A program made the position numbers and the translations under genes. Shown here in pieces: positions 54,972-64,000 of a DNA stretch of 64,000 bases. Origin of the DNA: Platanthera guangdongensis (lineage: Eukaryota > Streptophyta > Magnoliopsida > Asparagales > Orchidaceae). Position 1 is the first letter of the stretch. Every line of letters begins with the position of its first letter. Location of the stretch: assembly GCA_039583875.1 (NCBI GenBank), contig CM077151.1:21224326-21288325 (forward strand). Reading direction: 5' to 3'. The notes under the pieces are model-generated. The model had not been told where the DNA came from. It did not search any database and worked only from the letters and a program-made list of their open reading frames with translations.

Positions 54972-55960
54972 AGACGGTTTTAATCCCGCCTAATCATAGA
55001 CGGGATTATGATCCATCCTTTTGAATTCAGTCCGGCCCGGGCCCAGCTCGGGAAAAGCCCGGCCCGAGCCAAGGCCGGGTTCGGGGCCCTTACCGGGCCC
55101 TAATTTTTGCCGCTTTCCCAGCTCTGTGCCCGGCCCGGGCAAGTCCCGGGCGCCGGGCTAGCATGAGCCCGCCACCTGACTAACAAAAATCCTGCCAGGC
55201 GGGATCATAAAGTCATCCCGCCTAAGATTAGGCGAGATTAAAATCCCGCCTATGATTAGGCGGGATTAAAATCCCGCCTAATCAATCGGCGGGATTAAAT
55301 CCTGTCAATGATTAGGCGGGATTAAAAATCTAGCCTTTTGAATTAAGGTCGGTCCGGCCCCGGCCCGGGCCAACGCCGGGCTTGGGGCCCTTACCGGGCC
55401 CCCATTTTTGCCGGTTGCCCAGCCCGGTGCCCGGCCCGGACGCCGAGCTAGCCTGAGCCCGGCACCTGGCTAACAGAAATCCCGCCAGGCGGGATTAAAA
55501 ATCCCGCCAGGCGGGAACAAAATGCCATCCTTCCAATGATTAGGCGGGATTAAAATCCCGCCTAATCATAGGCGGGATTAAATCTCACCAATGATTAAGC
55601 GGGATTGGATTAATAATCCCGCCTAATCATTGGCAGGGATTAAAAATCCTGGCTAATTATTGACGAGATTTAATCCCGCCTATGATTAGGCGGGATTTTA
55701 ATCCTGCCTATGATTAGGCAGATTAGGCAGGATTAAAATCCCGCCTTTTGAATGATTAGGCGGGATTTTTAATTAAGGCGGGATTAAAAATCTCGCCAAA
55801 TCATAAGCGGGATTAAAATTCCGCCTTTTGAATTCATGTCGGGCCCGGCCCGGCCTGAAGGGTCAAATCGGGCTCCCCCTTTGAGAGAGAGCCCGACCTG
55901 ATTCAAATTGGGCCCGGGCCCGACAGGACCGGGCCAAATCGGACTTTTTTGGTCACGACT
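54972..55960. repeat. Tandem GGCCCGGGCC / GGCGGGATT array, right part
   Basis: Two more units with CCCTTACCGGGCCC (near 55087 and 55385, about 297 bp apart) and dense palindromes to 55800, closing with a GGGCCCGGGCCCGACAGG segment and ACTTTTTTGGTCACGAC. Confidence 0.8.
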
Positions 55961-58774
55961 AGCTTTAAGTATAAATAATCAAGATGCAAAAAATAAATAT
56001 CTTTTCAATGATTCTCCCATCATTATCTTTACCACTCAAGGATGACCCCCCCTGCTAGTCGCTAGATGTCTTCATATTGGCTTTGTATCTCTGTAGCTTT
56101 CACTCTTTTTCTCTCCATTTCCTCTTCTCAACTTTCACACGGTAAAGATTCTCCTGATGCTCATTCAGATTAATGAAAGTGGCTTTGAGGATTTGGAAAG
56201 GGGAATATGTGTTGGGTTTGGCTTCCCTCTCCTAGGTGGACAAAGCCCACAGGGATGGCATTGAGAGGTTCTTAATGGAGTGAATCAAGTCGTGGCATAA
56301 TACAAGGGTGATTGGATCGCTTATTTGGTGGATGACTTGAAATTATTATTTTATATTATTGTTGCGGGTCGCTCGGTTTTCTCCCGGACCATGTAATCGA
56401 ACCACCTTAGCTCGAGATTGAGCTGAGAGCGCATATAGTTAAAAGAGATTCAACATCAATGACAAGTGATTACATTTTAACATGAAAAACCCGGAAAGAA
56501 TTGAGATCCTAGGAAGGTGAAAGGACATCTCTCCGTTTACATGCATTGGTGGCACATAAAAGAGGAAATAACTAAGTCTCACGTATCTTCTGCGAGAGCA
56601 TCTACGAAAGCGTGCTCCAAAGCCTTCTCTAGTTCTCTTGCGCTTGCTAAAGCGTTCCTGCGAGCAAATGGAATTCTGGGCGAATAAACGATCTAAGTCT
56701 CACATTCTCGCCGGAAAATTTTGGAGTTCTCTCTTGTCTCTCTTTGATTGTTTGTCTTCAAATGAAGGTCTGGAGGGTTTTTTTTTATAGCTTTCTTGAA
56801 GATACGTGTTGGTAATTATGTTCGGTTGAAACTTGAGTTGACGAATGACGTTCTCCATTCCGGTTACCTGGATCACAAATTTTTTGAAAATAATGAACAT
56901 ACCCCATGGGAGGTTCGGCAAGTTGCCCGATAACGATGACGGTCAGAAGCAACGCCGGTGACCATAGGCGGCAGAGCACCGGCAGTGTGAGCACGCATCA
57001 GGCGCGCACGGGATGACAACACACGCGGGCGAGACGCTTGCACTAGTGTTGGCTTTCTCTAGTGCTCTTGCCATCTTGCCCCATAGAGGTGAACTCCATG
57101 ATCAGTAACCTCAGGTTACCCGTCGGCCAGAACATTTGGAATCGATTTTTCCAGTTCCAACATTCTCGATAGAGGCCTAGACGGCGATGGCGTCGAGAAC
57201 ATATCCTCATTCTCTGACACATCCTTCGGCGAGAATATGATCTCTCTGGTCAGTTAGGGGTTTGAGACGTCGAGCTGACATTCCTCTCGTAGATAATATG
57301 AAGGTTGATCACCTTGCAGGACGACTCCACACTTACTCCTCGGTGGATGGAGATAATGACTCGAGTCTTGACATCGTCTTGTTCCTCGCATCTCCCCTTA
57401 GCAGAGATTGGGATAAGAACACCCCCGACCATGACCTCTTGTTGTTGATATACTTACCCCACACCTTGGGCTCTGCCTGCACTTCCTGCCACTCTCCTTA
57501 CCTCGAAGAACTCTGGGCACGATGAAATGCACTTCCACTCCACCTAATGAAATTAACAGTAAGGAGTTGTGTTCCTTCTCCGCCAAACTCAATGGACTGT
57601 TTTTTCTTATTAGAAAACCATTTATAAATCATGTGATTTCACCTCAGTGCAGTTTTCTTATTAGCAGACCATTTTGAATACTTTGGGAGGGCATGCGATT
57701 TCAACTCTCCTTCAGCATGAAGACAAGAACTGCGGTTTTTTCTGCTTGGGCAAACAACCATTATTTTAACCGTCTCCTTGGACGGGTAGCTATTGTTTTT
57801 GCACCTACAGAAACTGCGGTTTCTTGGCCCAGCTTTTACATGGTGTAATAGTAGGTCTCTTAGAAATGTTGTGCATTTATTGAAAATAAATAAATACGCG
57901 ATGATGGATACCCCTTAGAAGCGCTGGCTGAACATCATGCGCGGGTGCGGTTATCCAAAGAACCCCCATTAACGACGTGATCACCCGGGGTGTAACCGCC
58001 GCCATCGCCTTCATCATCACCACTGCCGTCGCAGCCATCTTCGTCATCACGGGAGAATGTGGGACCTCACCAGCCAATCAGATATCATGTAAATTTTCTC
58101 ATAATGTGTTCTTATTATGTACTATACTTTTGAAGTTGAAGTAATCATTGACTCATTGTTATTAGTCTCACCATGCGATCTCATTGTAAAGGATTACAAT
58201 AGCTTACATGGGACCTGTGCATTGTTTGATGGAGGAATTTGCCTGGACTAGTTTTGTTTTTAAACAGAGTGATCCGATCATCATACAAAAATTGTCTTTC
58301 CAGGCTGGCCAGTGCCATTTTATACTTTTAAAATCTACATGAACAAACAAAATGATAACTTCTGTTCTCTCAGCTCAACTATTCTTTTGATTCATTAAAA
58401 TTAAACACCCAAATTCAATTTCAAAGCCCTAATTGAATTCTACCTGACAAAATTTTAAGGGATATTTATATAAAACTCCTCATATTTTGATGTAAACAAA
58501 CAGTTGGTTTGATATTTCTGAATATTGGTCGGCGCTACTTCAGGAGCGAGGGAGAGAGCAATGGAAAAAGAGCTGCAGTAAATTTGGTGCTTGGTAAACC
58601 CTAAACCCTGATTTTCAACATAATGTCGATATGACCGAAATGCCCAGCTAAAGTCTGATTAAAAACAAGGAAAAAAAACTAGGGTGCAAAATGTCATATT
58701 AATGGGTTTAAAGGGTGTAATGTGACAAAACTAAATAATTACAGTGCAGAGTGTCAAACTCCCATATTTGAGTG
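55961..58774. other. No recognisable gene
   Basis: Mixed composition. 56990-57500 and 57880-58080 are GC-richer with short open frames on both strands, none with a domain I can name. May include decayed transposon DNA. Confidence 0.4.
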
Positions 58775-58782
58775 GTTCAAAG

Positions 58783-58984
58783 TAGGGGTGCAAACTTAGC
58801 CCGGGCCCGATTTTGTGTGCTCAGACATGCCCTCTTATTTCGCATAGGTCTGGGTCCGGTCTGGGCCCGTTATAAGCAAGGCCAGACCTGGGTCTAAGAA
58901 AAAGCTCGGGCCCGAGGGGATTTGGGCCCGAGGGGATTTGGGCCCGAGGGGATTTGGGCCCGACAGGCCTAATTTGCACACCAT
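58783..58984. mobile_element. nDart-like hAT MITE, 202 bp
   Basis: TAGGGGTGCAAACTTAGCCC at the left and (inverted) ATGGTGTGCAAATTAGGCC at the right, with an exact 8-bp duplication GTTCAAAG (58775-58782 and 58985-58992). Interior GGGCCCG motifs, including about 3.5 tandem copies of the 16-bp GGGCCCGAGGGGATTT. The start resembles the rice nDart end (TAGAGGTGGCCAAACGGGCC). Confidence 0.92.
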
Positions 58985-59366
58985 GTTCAAAGTGCCAAAA
59001 GTCGAATCAGCGGTTGGATTGATTGATAATAGAGGCAAAATCGGTAGAAAGAGAAGAAAATGTTCTCTTCCCTCCGCCAGGTGGCATGAAAGCTATTAAA
59101 CTAGAGCACACTGCACACCAAACGAAGCGCTAATAAATCCTATCGACCGCTCAGGTTCTAATTAGATTCGCAATTACGCCCGGAGCCGTCGATCATCGCG
59201 GGGGAATGTAATAAATTGTTCGGTAAGGAATTTACATCCTTACCTTTAACCTTTTCCTCTCCAAATACCAACGACTTCCTTGTCGTCTTCCCCTCCCTTG
59301 TCGTATCGCCGATCTCCTCTTTAGGGTTTCAGACAGCCGGAGCCAGAGGAAAATAAACCAATCGAC

Positions 59367-60165
59367 ATGGGCGGTGGAGTCATCAGAGCCGCAGCGAAGG
59401 CTGCCGTAAGCGGAGCTTTCCGTTCTCCATTCTCTCATGACGCCGGCCGAAGGATCGCCCGGCAGCAGGTCTCTTCTCTTGCCCCGACGGTTGAGCCGGG
59501 ACACTTTGTTCCTTCCCTTTCCGCAGGCCATGAACGGGCTGAGGCCGCAGCGGTTTCCGTCGCGACCCACTGGCCCGAGTTTGAATTCGACGAGTGGGAA
59601 CTCGCCGGGGGCAAAGAAGAAAATATTGAATCGGTTGACATCGCTCCTCGATTGATTTTCGGTCCAGTACCGACCCTCGAGGAGGCCGAGGGTGCGACCA
59701 CAGATCTGAAGGACGCACTGGAGAAGTGAGATTTGCTTTTTTAATATCATCGATTGTTTCTTTAAATCGTCGGTCTTTACTGTTTAGGGCCTAGGGTTTG
59801 TGGTTTCTTCTTTACAGTTTAGGGCTTAGGGTTTCTGATTAGTTTCTTTCCTAGATCATCACCTGGCAACCCTTATCTGTACTTACAATTACCATTGCAG
59901 CTATGTCCTTGATTGCAAAAGTAAATTCCATATTTTTGATAATATTGTTGGTCATTATGGATTTCTATCTTCGATCATTTTCCTCAATCCCCTTTCTAAT
60001 GATAGTCTTTGATTGTTATTGAGATTCTCCAGAGTATATTTCACACCCCAACATACCCTGGAGTCCAATCACGAAGTCATACACTCTGTTGAAGGCAGCA
60101 CCGTTTCTTCCGTTCCAAATCATGCTATTCAATTGTATTCTTTGCTGGAAACAAGAGAAGCCCAG
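59367..60165 (+). CDS. Small conserved plant gene of unknown function, 5' exons only
   Basis: Exon 1 is 59367-59725 and exon 2 is 60033-60165. The intron (GTGAGA...CTCCAG) restores the frame as DALEK-VYFTPQHTLESNHE, and a donor CAG|GTTACT ends exon 2. The start MGGGVIRAAAKAA is typical of a family of plant proteins I recall as uncharacterised; in relatives a VASDPNVWNAV-like C-terminus follows, which is not in this window. Exon 1 includes WPEFEFDEWELAGG and PRLIFGPVPTLEEAEGATTD. The N-terminus is Arg/Ala-rich and may be an organelle signal. The remaining exons must lie beyond 64000 or be lost, because intron 2 contains retrotransposons from 61350. Telo-box motifs (TAGGGTTT) in the leader (59322-59330) and intron 1 (59786-59835) suggest housekeeping-type regulation. 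Confidence 0.75.
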
Positions 60166-61349
60166 GTTACTATTCCTCTCTGTTTTCTTTTTTCCTACAT
60201 TGTGGAGGATGTTAATGGTTTCTTTTTTCCAGTTTAGGTACTTTTCTGAGCTTTATCGGTTTATCCTGTATATGAATTTTTCATTTTTTTCTCTTTCACT
60301 GGATTTAAAGTACATGCATCGCTTTATAGGAATGATTACAACTTAGTATTCATAAGTCTGGCTGCAAAAAATTCTGGTATGTCTAATATAGAAAATCAAC
60401 ATTAGCAGGCATTGCATTAAGAAAATTAGGATGAAATATGCCTGGAATGGTAGATTGATAAGAGAATGATATGTATCCTCAAGTTAGATTACATGCGTGG
60501 AAGAGTTTATTTAATTATTAATCAAATGCACACAACTATTTATTGTTCTGATAAAAATGTTGGTTAAGGAATTAAGTTTTAGCTCCCTCATGAGCTTCTT
60601 GTTTCCCAATGCTTTGGTTCAAAGATTTAGAATTGAATGTTTTGTGCCGACTATTAGTTTCTATTAAAGGTTTCTTTGCCCCCATTAGTGGTTTTAACAT
60701 TTACATCTACTTGTTTCTTTGTTCGTTCATCTTAATGGGGGCATTCTTGGTTTTCAGTTTCCAGCATATTTAGAGTTTTTTTTTGAATTTTACAAAATGA
60801 GTGAACCAAAAATGATGAAAACATTAAATGTATTGTAAAATTGTTAACCGCGAATAATTTTCAAGAAAAAAACAAATCATTTCCTTTCATTTTGGCCTTT
60901 TGGGGTTGCGATTGAAGGTGATTTTGGATCTTCACCGTTGTATGGCAGTTTTTTATGTATGTGATCTTGGCCTTCGATTGTTCCTTTGGTGATCCCCCCT
61001 CCTCGATGATCAGTACCATATGTTTTCTGTCATTAGTCTTTATTTATAATTTAGGAAAATATTGGTCTTTTTATTCTTCATGTATTTTCCCTTTTAAGTA
61101 TTGTTTATTGAGAGATAAATTCTAACATGATTTAATTTTTTAATTACCCATTGTATTTATATTCTTAAAACTAGAAACATATGGCTATGTGAATGACTAT
61201 TGATTAGTGAATTGAATATTCAATTGTTTTCTTATCTTCTTATTAATCTTCTTCTCTCTCATCATACCATTTTCCCTTCATCCATCTTTCATCCTCTCAT
61301 CTCGCTACTCCTTCCGGCCTTTTCAACAATATTCTTCCTTTTGCCTCAT
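60166..61349 (+). other. Presumed intron 2 of the small conserved gene
   Basis: T-rich plant intron-like sequence with no further exon recognised before the retrotransposon sequence begins at 61350. Confidence 0.5.
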
Positions 61350-61442
61350 TGTTGAAGTCGGGAAAATCCCTACTCCAAAATTCAGATCAAGGCAACCTAA
61401 GGTTACTGATTCTGTAGTCTGACTATTGAGACCAGTCACCTG
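61350..61442 (-). repeat. Fragment of a Tat-type LTR end
   Basis: The plus strand TGTTGAAGTCGGGAAAATCC matches the beginning of 17974-18599 read on the plus strand, i.e. a Tat LTR end in minus orientation, cut after about 93 bp by Tat-2. Confidence 0.65.
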
Positions 61443-62149
61443 TGTACAACCTTGGGCTCGCGGGAGGCGGCTCAAGCAGTAGTGCGGAGAAGCTGGCAAG
61501 AGGAATTGAATAGGCTAGTGGGACCATGTGGTCTACTCGCAGAAGGCGAGATGACGCTCGACGCTGTAGGCGGGACGTCCTCCAGGGCGCGGGCTGGCCC
61601 TTGAGGGCGAGATGGCTCCTATAAGGCGGGAGGCCAGCGAGACGAGCAGGTGGGCTCGTCTCGCTCGTTGGTCATTTCCCCACACGCCATATAGAAGGAA
61701 GGATGTTTTTACCTTCTTACCCCCAAGTGAGATTTTACTCTTCTACCCCGGGTAATTTTACCCTTCTACCATTGGTGGTCTGCATATAGCCCTTCAGAAC
61801 AGCGGAGTTTGGCTATTGGCAGACCCAACCCAGGATATTTTGGTAATTTCAGGACAGTTTAGTATGGTTATTTGCAGATCAAACTCAGAGGTCTGTAAAT
61901 AGACCGATAAGGTGCCTTGAATTGGTTGTGAACCTTTACATATTCTTCCTCAGAGGCACCTAGCTCAGCATTGGCTAGAGAGGGAGGGAACTTCAGATTA
62001 TTCCGGGTAAGAGGTGGGACCTCCGAGCTGAGACCATCGGTCTGTTTCTGGTCCTGTGACTCACGTCGGGAGGGCGGTTCGAGAAGAGTAAGTGTGTGTT
62101 GCAGCTTCAGGTCCGAACTCTAGGTGTAACCGGGTAACTGGTTTCAACA
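61443..62149 (+). repeat. Tat-2 5' LTR
   Basis: 707 bp. Its 3' half, inverted, resembles the start of the solo LTR at 54057. TTTTTGGTGCGGTGAGCG follows and would be the primer-binding region. Confidence 0.75.
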
Positions 62150-62205
62150 TTTTTGGTGCGGTGAGCGTGAACCGCGGCCCACACAGAAGAATCTTGAGTT
62201 ACCTC

Positions 62206-62778
62206 ATGACGGGAGGTCACGGAGAAGGAGACGGAGACGGGTCAGATAACCCGGGAGGATTCGTTGGAAGGGAGGAGTTGGCGTCAATCAAAGGCATTAT
62301 GGACAAGCTGTAGGGGATCTCGCGACAGGGTGATTGTTCGACCCCGCTGCCTCAGGTGCCTGCTCTTGCGCCGCAGGAAGAGCTCGTCTCGGCAAGAGTG
62401 GGAGAAGATGACCCGGGGAGACGATCGGTGAAGGAAGTGATGGTGGAAGGAGGCGAGCGAGACATGGCGGGAAGAGAGTTGTTCCCGAGCCCTCCGAGCG
62501 CCGTCTCGCCAGGGGACGTTGTCGCGCGAGTGGGGGCGGCGAGACCAGGGGCGAGAGGGTTGCCGTTCTGCGAATTGATCCTGTCAGCTCCCGTCCCGGA
62601 AGGGTTCAGGGAACCCGAGATGAACTATTATGTGGGGAAAGATGATCCCCTCCAGCACCTGCAATGGTTCGAGGACGCGATTTCGATCAGGCCGACGACA
62701 GACGCGTTCAAGTGCCGTCTTTTTGCCATCACTCTGAAGGACAATGCTAGGGACTGGTTTCATCAGCTACCGACAGGC
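62206..62778 (+). pseudogene. Tat-2 gag, N-terminal part
   Basis: MTGGHGEGDG start; TAG at 62311 where the inverted copy has CAG; then PQEELVSARVGED, PEMNYYVGKDDPLQHLQWFE and CRLFAITLKDNARDWFHQLP, the Retrotrans_gag pattern. Breaks off at 62778 at the inversion junction. Confidence 0.85.
62263..62778 (+). repeat. Left arm of gag inverted duplication
   Basis: Inverted copy at 63495-64000 (and beyond), spacer 62779-63494. The arms appear to be above 90 percent identical by eye. Confidence 0.88.
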
Positions 62779-64000
62779 CTGCTCCTCCTCGTGGAAGTCA
62801 CAGTATGGCAACGCTACCTCCTCCCCTCGTCTCCCCTCCTGAGGGTTTCTCCTCCTTCCAGCTCCTGCTCCTGCTCTTCCTCTCTCTCGGCCTCTACCTC
62901 TCCCTCGGCCGATGGCCATAGCTTGTTGTGGCGGAGGTATGGGTGGTCTATGACCGTACCCCCACCCCTGCTGGTTAAATCTTCCGGATTCTCCTGGTAG
63001 TTCCTTCCCCCCTGGGGAAATCCTCTCCCTTACCCTTGGGCAGGGCCTCCCTGCTGCCTCCATCCCAACTCCTGGTACGCCGGTGCCCTCGACTCTTCTC
63101 TTCTCCTCCCTTCTTGTTGTCTCCCTCCTGGTTCTCTTGATTCAACCTCCGTCAGTCTTGCTAGCTTTTTTGCAAAAGCTGGATTCGCCGCCTCTATTGC
63201 TATTTCCTTCGCAGCCTTCTCCATCAACCCTTCAAATGACAGTGACGCCTTCTGAGTGAGGCTCATCTTGAAGAAGCCCTCCCGTAGTCCCACGGTAAAG
63301 GCCATCCGGAGGGCGAATCCAGACACCTCCTTAATATCCATGATCTCCTCCTGGAATCTGTCTATATACTGAGCTAGGGACTCGTCTGCCCTCTGCTTAA
63401 TCAGAAAAATCGACTCCGGGTTCTTCTTCCTCTTCTTTGAAGTTGAGAAATGCAGCTGAAAGCTCCTGCTCAGGTCTTCGAAGCTGTATGTCGAGCCTGT
63501 CGGGAGCTGATGAAACCAGTCCCTAGCCTTGTCTTTCAGAGTGATGGCAAAAAGACGGCACTTGAACGCGTCCGTCATCGGCCTGATCGAAATCGCGTCC
63601 TCGAATCATTGCAGGTGCTGAAGGGGATCATCTTTCCCCACATAATAGTTCATCTCGGGTTCCCTGAACCCTTCCGGGATGAGATCAATTCGCAGAACGA
63701 CGACCCTCTCCCCCTGGTCTCGTCGCCCCCACTCGCGCGACAACGTACCTTGGCGAGACGGCGCTCGCAGGGCTCGGGAACAACTCCCTTCCCGCCATGT
63801 CTCCCCCGCCTCCTTCCACCATCACTTCCTTCCCCGGTCGCCTCCCTGGGGCATCTTCTCCCACTCTTGCCGAGACGAGCTCTTCCTGCGGCACGAGTCC
63901 AGGCACCTGAGGCAGCGGGGTCGAAAAAACCCTGTCGCGTGATCCCCTGCAGCATGTCCATAATGCCTTTGATTGACGCCATGAACTCCTCCCTTCCAAC
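62779..64000 (-). pseudogene. Inverted gag copy, longer
   Basis: The minus strand from 64000 repeats the same N-terminus (PQEELVSARVGEDAPGRR), continues RLFAITLKDKARDWFHQLPT, then YIDRFQEEIMDIKEVS and KKLARLTEVESREPG (63030-63578), with a Gly/Gln/Arg-rich tail and YCDFHEEEQ near 62800. Frame changes occur near 63685 and 63600. This copy covers more of gag than the plus-strand copy. Confidence 0.85.

Larger units (their letters stand above)
61443..64000 (+). mobile_element. Tat-2: Tat-type gypsy element with inverted gag, running off the window
   Basis: LTR 61443-62149 (TGTACAACC...TTTCAACA), then gag on the plus strand from ATG 62206. The sequence reverses at about 62778 into a minus-strand gag copy that continues past the window edge. 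The right boundary is unknown; the minus-strand copy may belong to a second element. Confidence 0.75.

Noticed and set aside
57877..58077. Possible membrane-protein gene (Ala/Met/Val-rich open frame, minus)
   Set aside because: Short, no start context, neighbouring frames equally open, no family recognised.
59232..59750. Minus-strand open frames opposite exon 1 of the unknown gene
   Set aside because: Shadows of a GC-rich exon; the plus-strand frame has a start context, splice sites and a family resemblance.

Overview
This is plant (angiosperm) nuclear DNA, almost certainly a repeat-rich intergenic region. The evidence is split genes with GT...AG introns, a class II plant cytochrome P450, telo-box motifs around a small housekeeping-like gene, and wall-to-wall plant transposable elements (MULE, hAT, Ty1/copia, Ty3/gypsy of the Tat type, TRIM, nDart-like MITEs). 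The species cannot be fixed from sequence alone. Only two host genes are convincing: a CYP71-clan P450 (50431-52262, minus, two exons) and a small conserved gene of unknown function (59367-60165 and beyond, plus) whose second intron carries retrotransposons that run off the window.

Layout. 1-1583: unassigned DNA with a small candidate MITE. 1593-4691: a complete, apparently young MULE with about 260-bp terminal inverted repeats (TIRs), an exact 9-bp target duplication and an uninterrupted 695-residue transposase. 5578-25104: an old minus-strand copia element (Copia-1) split twice, by an 8.06-kb hAT (6072-14135, exact 8-bp target duplication) inside its 3' LTR and by a Tat-type gypsy element (17974-23020, exact 5-bp duplication) inside its protease region. 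25105-25440: two tRNA-like tandem segments. 25466-33575: a second hAT (exact 8-bp duplication) that hosts a short-LTR copia element (Copia-3, 28325-32489). 34167-39391: a pol-less gypsy element with a 548-bp hAT MITE in its gag gene. 39392-41851: GC-rich DNA with long poly-G tracts and a possible solo LTR. 41852-42224: a 373-bp TRIM whose two LTRs are separated by only 34 bp. 42772-49842: a solo LTR of the Copia-1 family split by another copia (Copia-2, 42881-48646). 50431-52262: the P450. 52505-55960: GGCCCGGGCC and GGCGGGATT palindrome repeats split by a Tat-family solo LTR. 58783-58984: an nDart-like MITE. 61443-64000: a Tat-type retrotransposon whose gag forms an inverted duplication.

The nesting gives relative ages: Copia-1 is older than its hAT and Tat insertions, hAT-2 is older than Copia-3, the Copia-1-type solo LTR is older than Copia-2, and the GGCGGGATT array is older than the Tat solo LTR.

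The most unusual objects are: the hAT that carries, inside its own TIRs and palindromic subterminal arrays, a split gene for a Ptta/En/Spm-like protein with an apparently intact Ulp1 (C48) protease triad; the Tat element that lost pol but keeps two antisense genes, each with its own TATA box; the gag foldback at the right edge; the 34-bp-core TRIM; and the copia element whose eight nonsense codons are all explained by C-to-T or G-to-A changes. All boundaries were read by eye; identity figures are impressions, not computed alignments.
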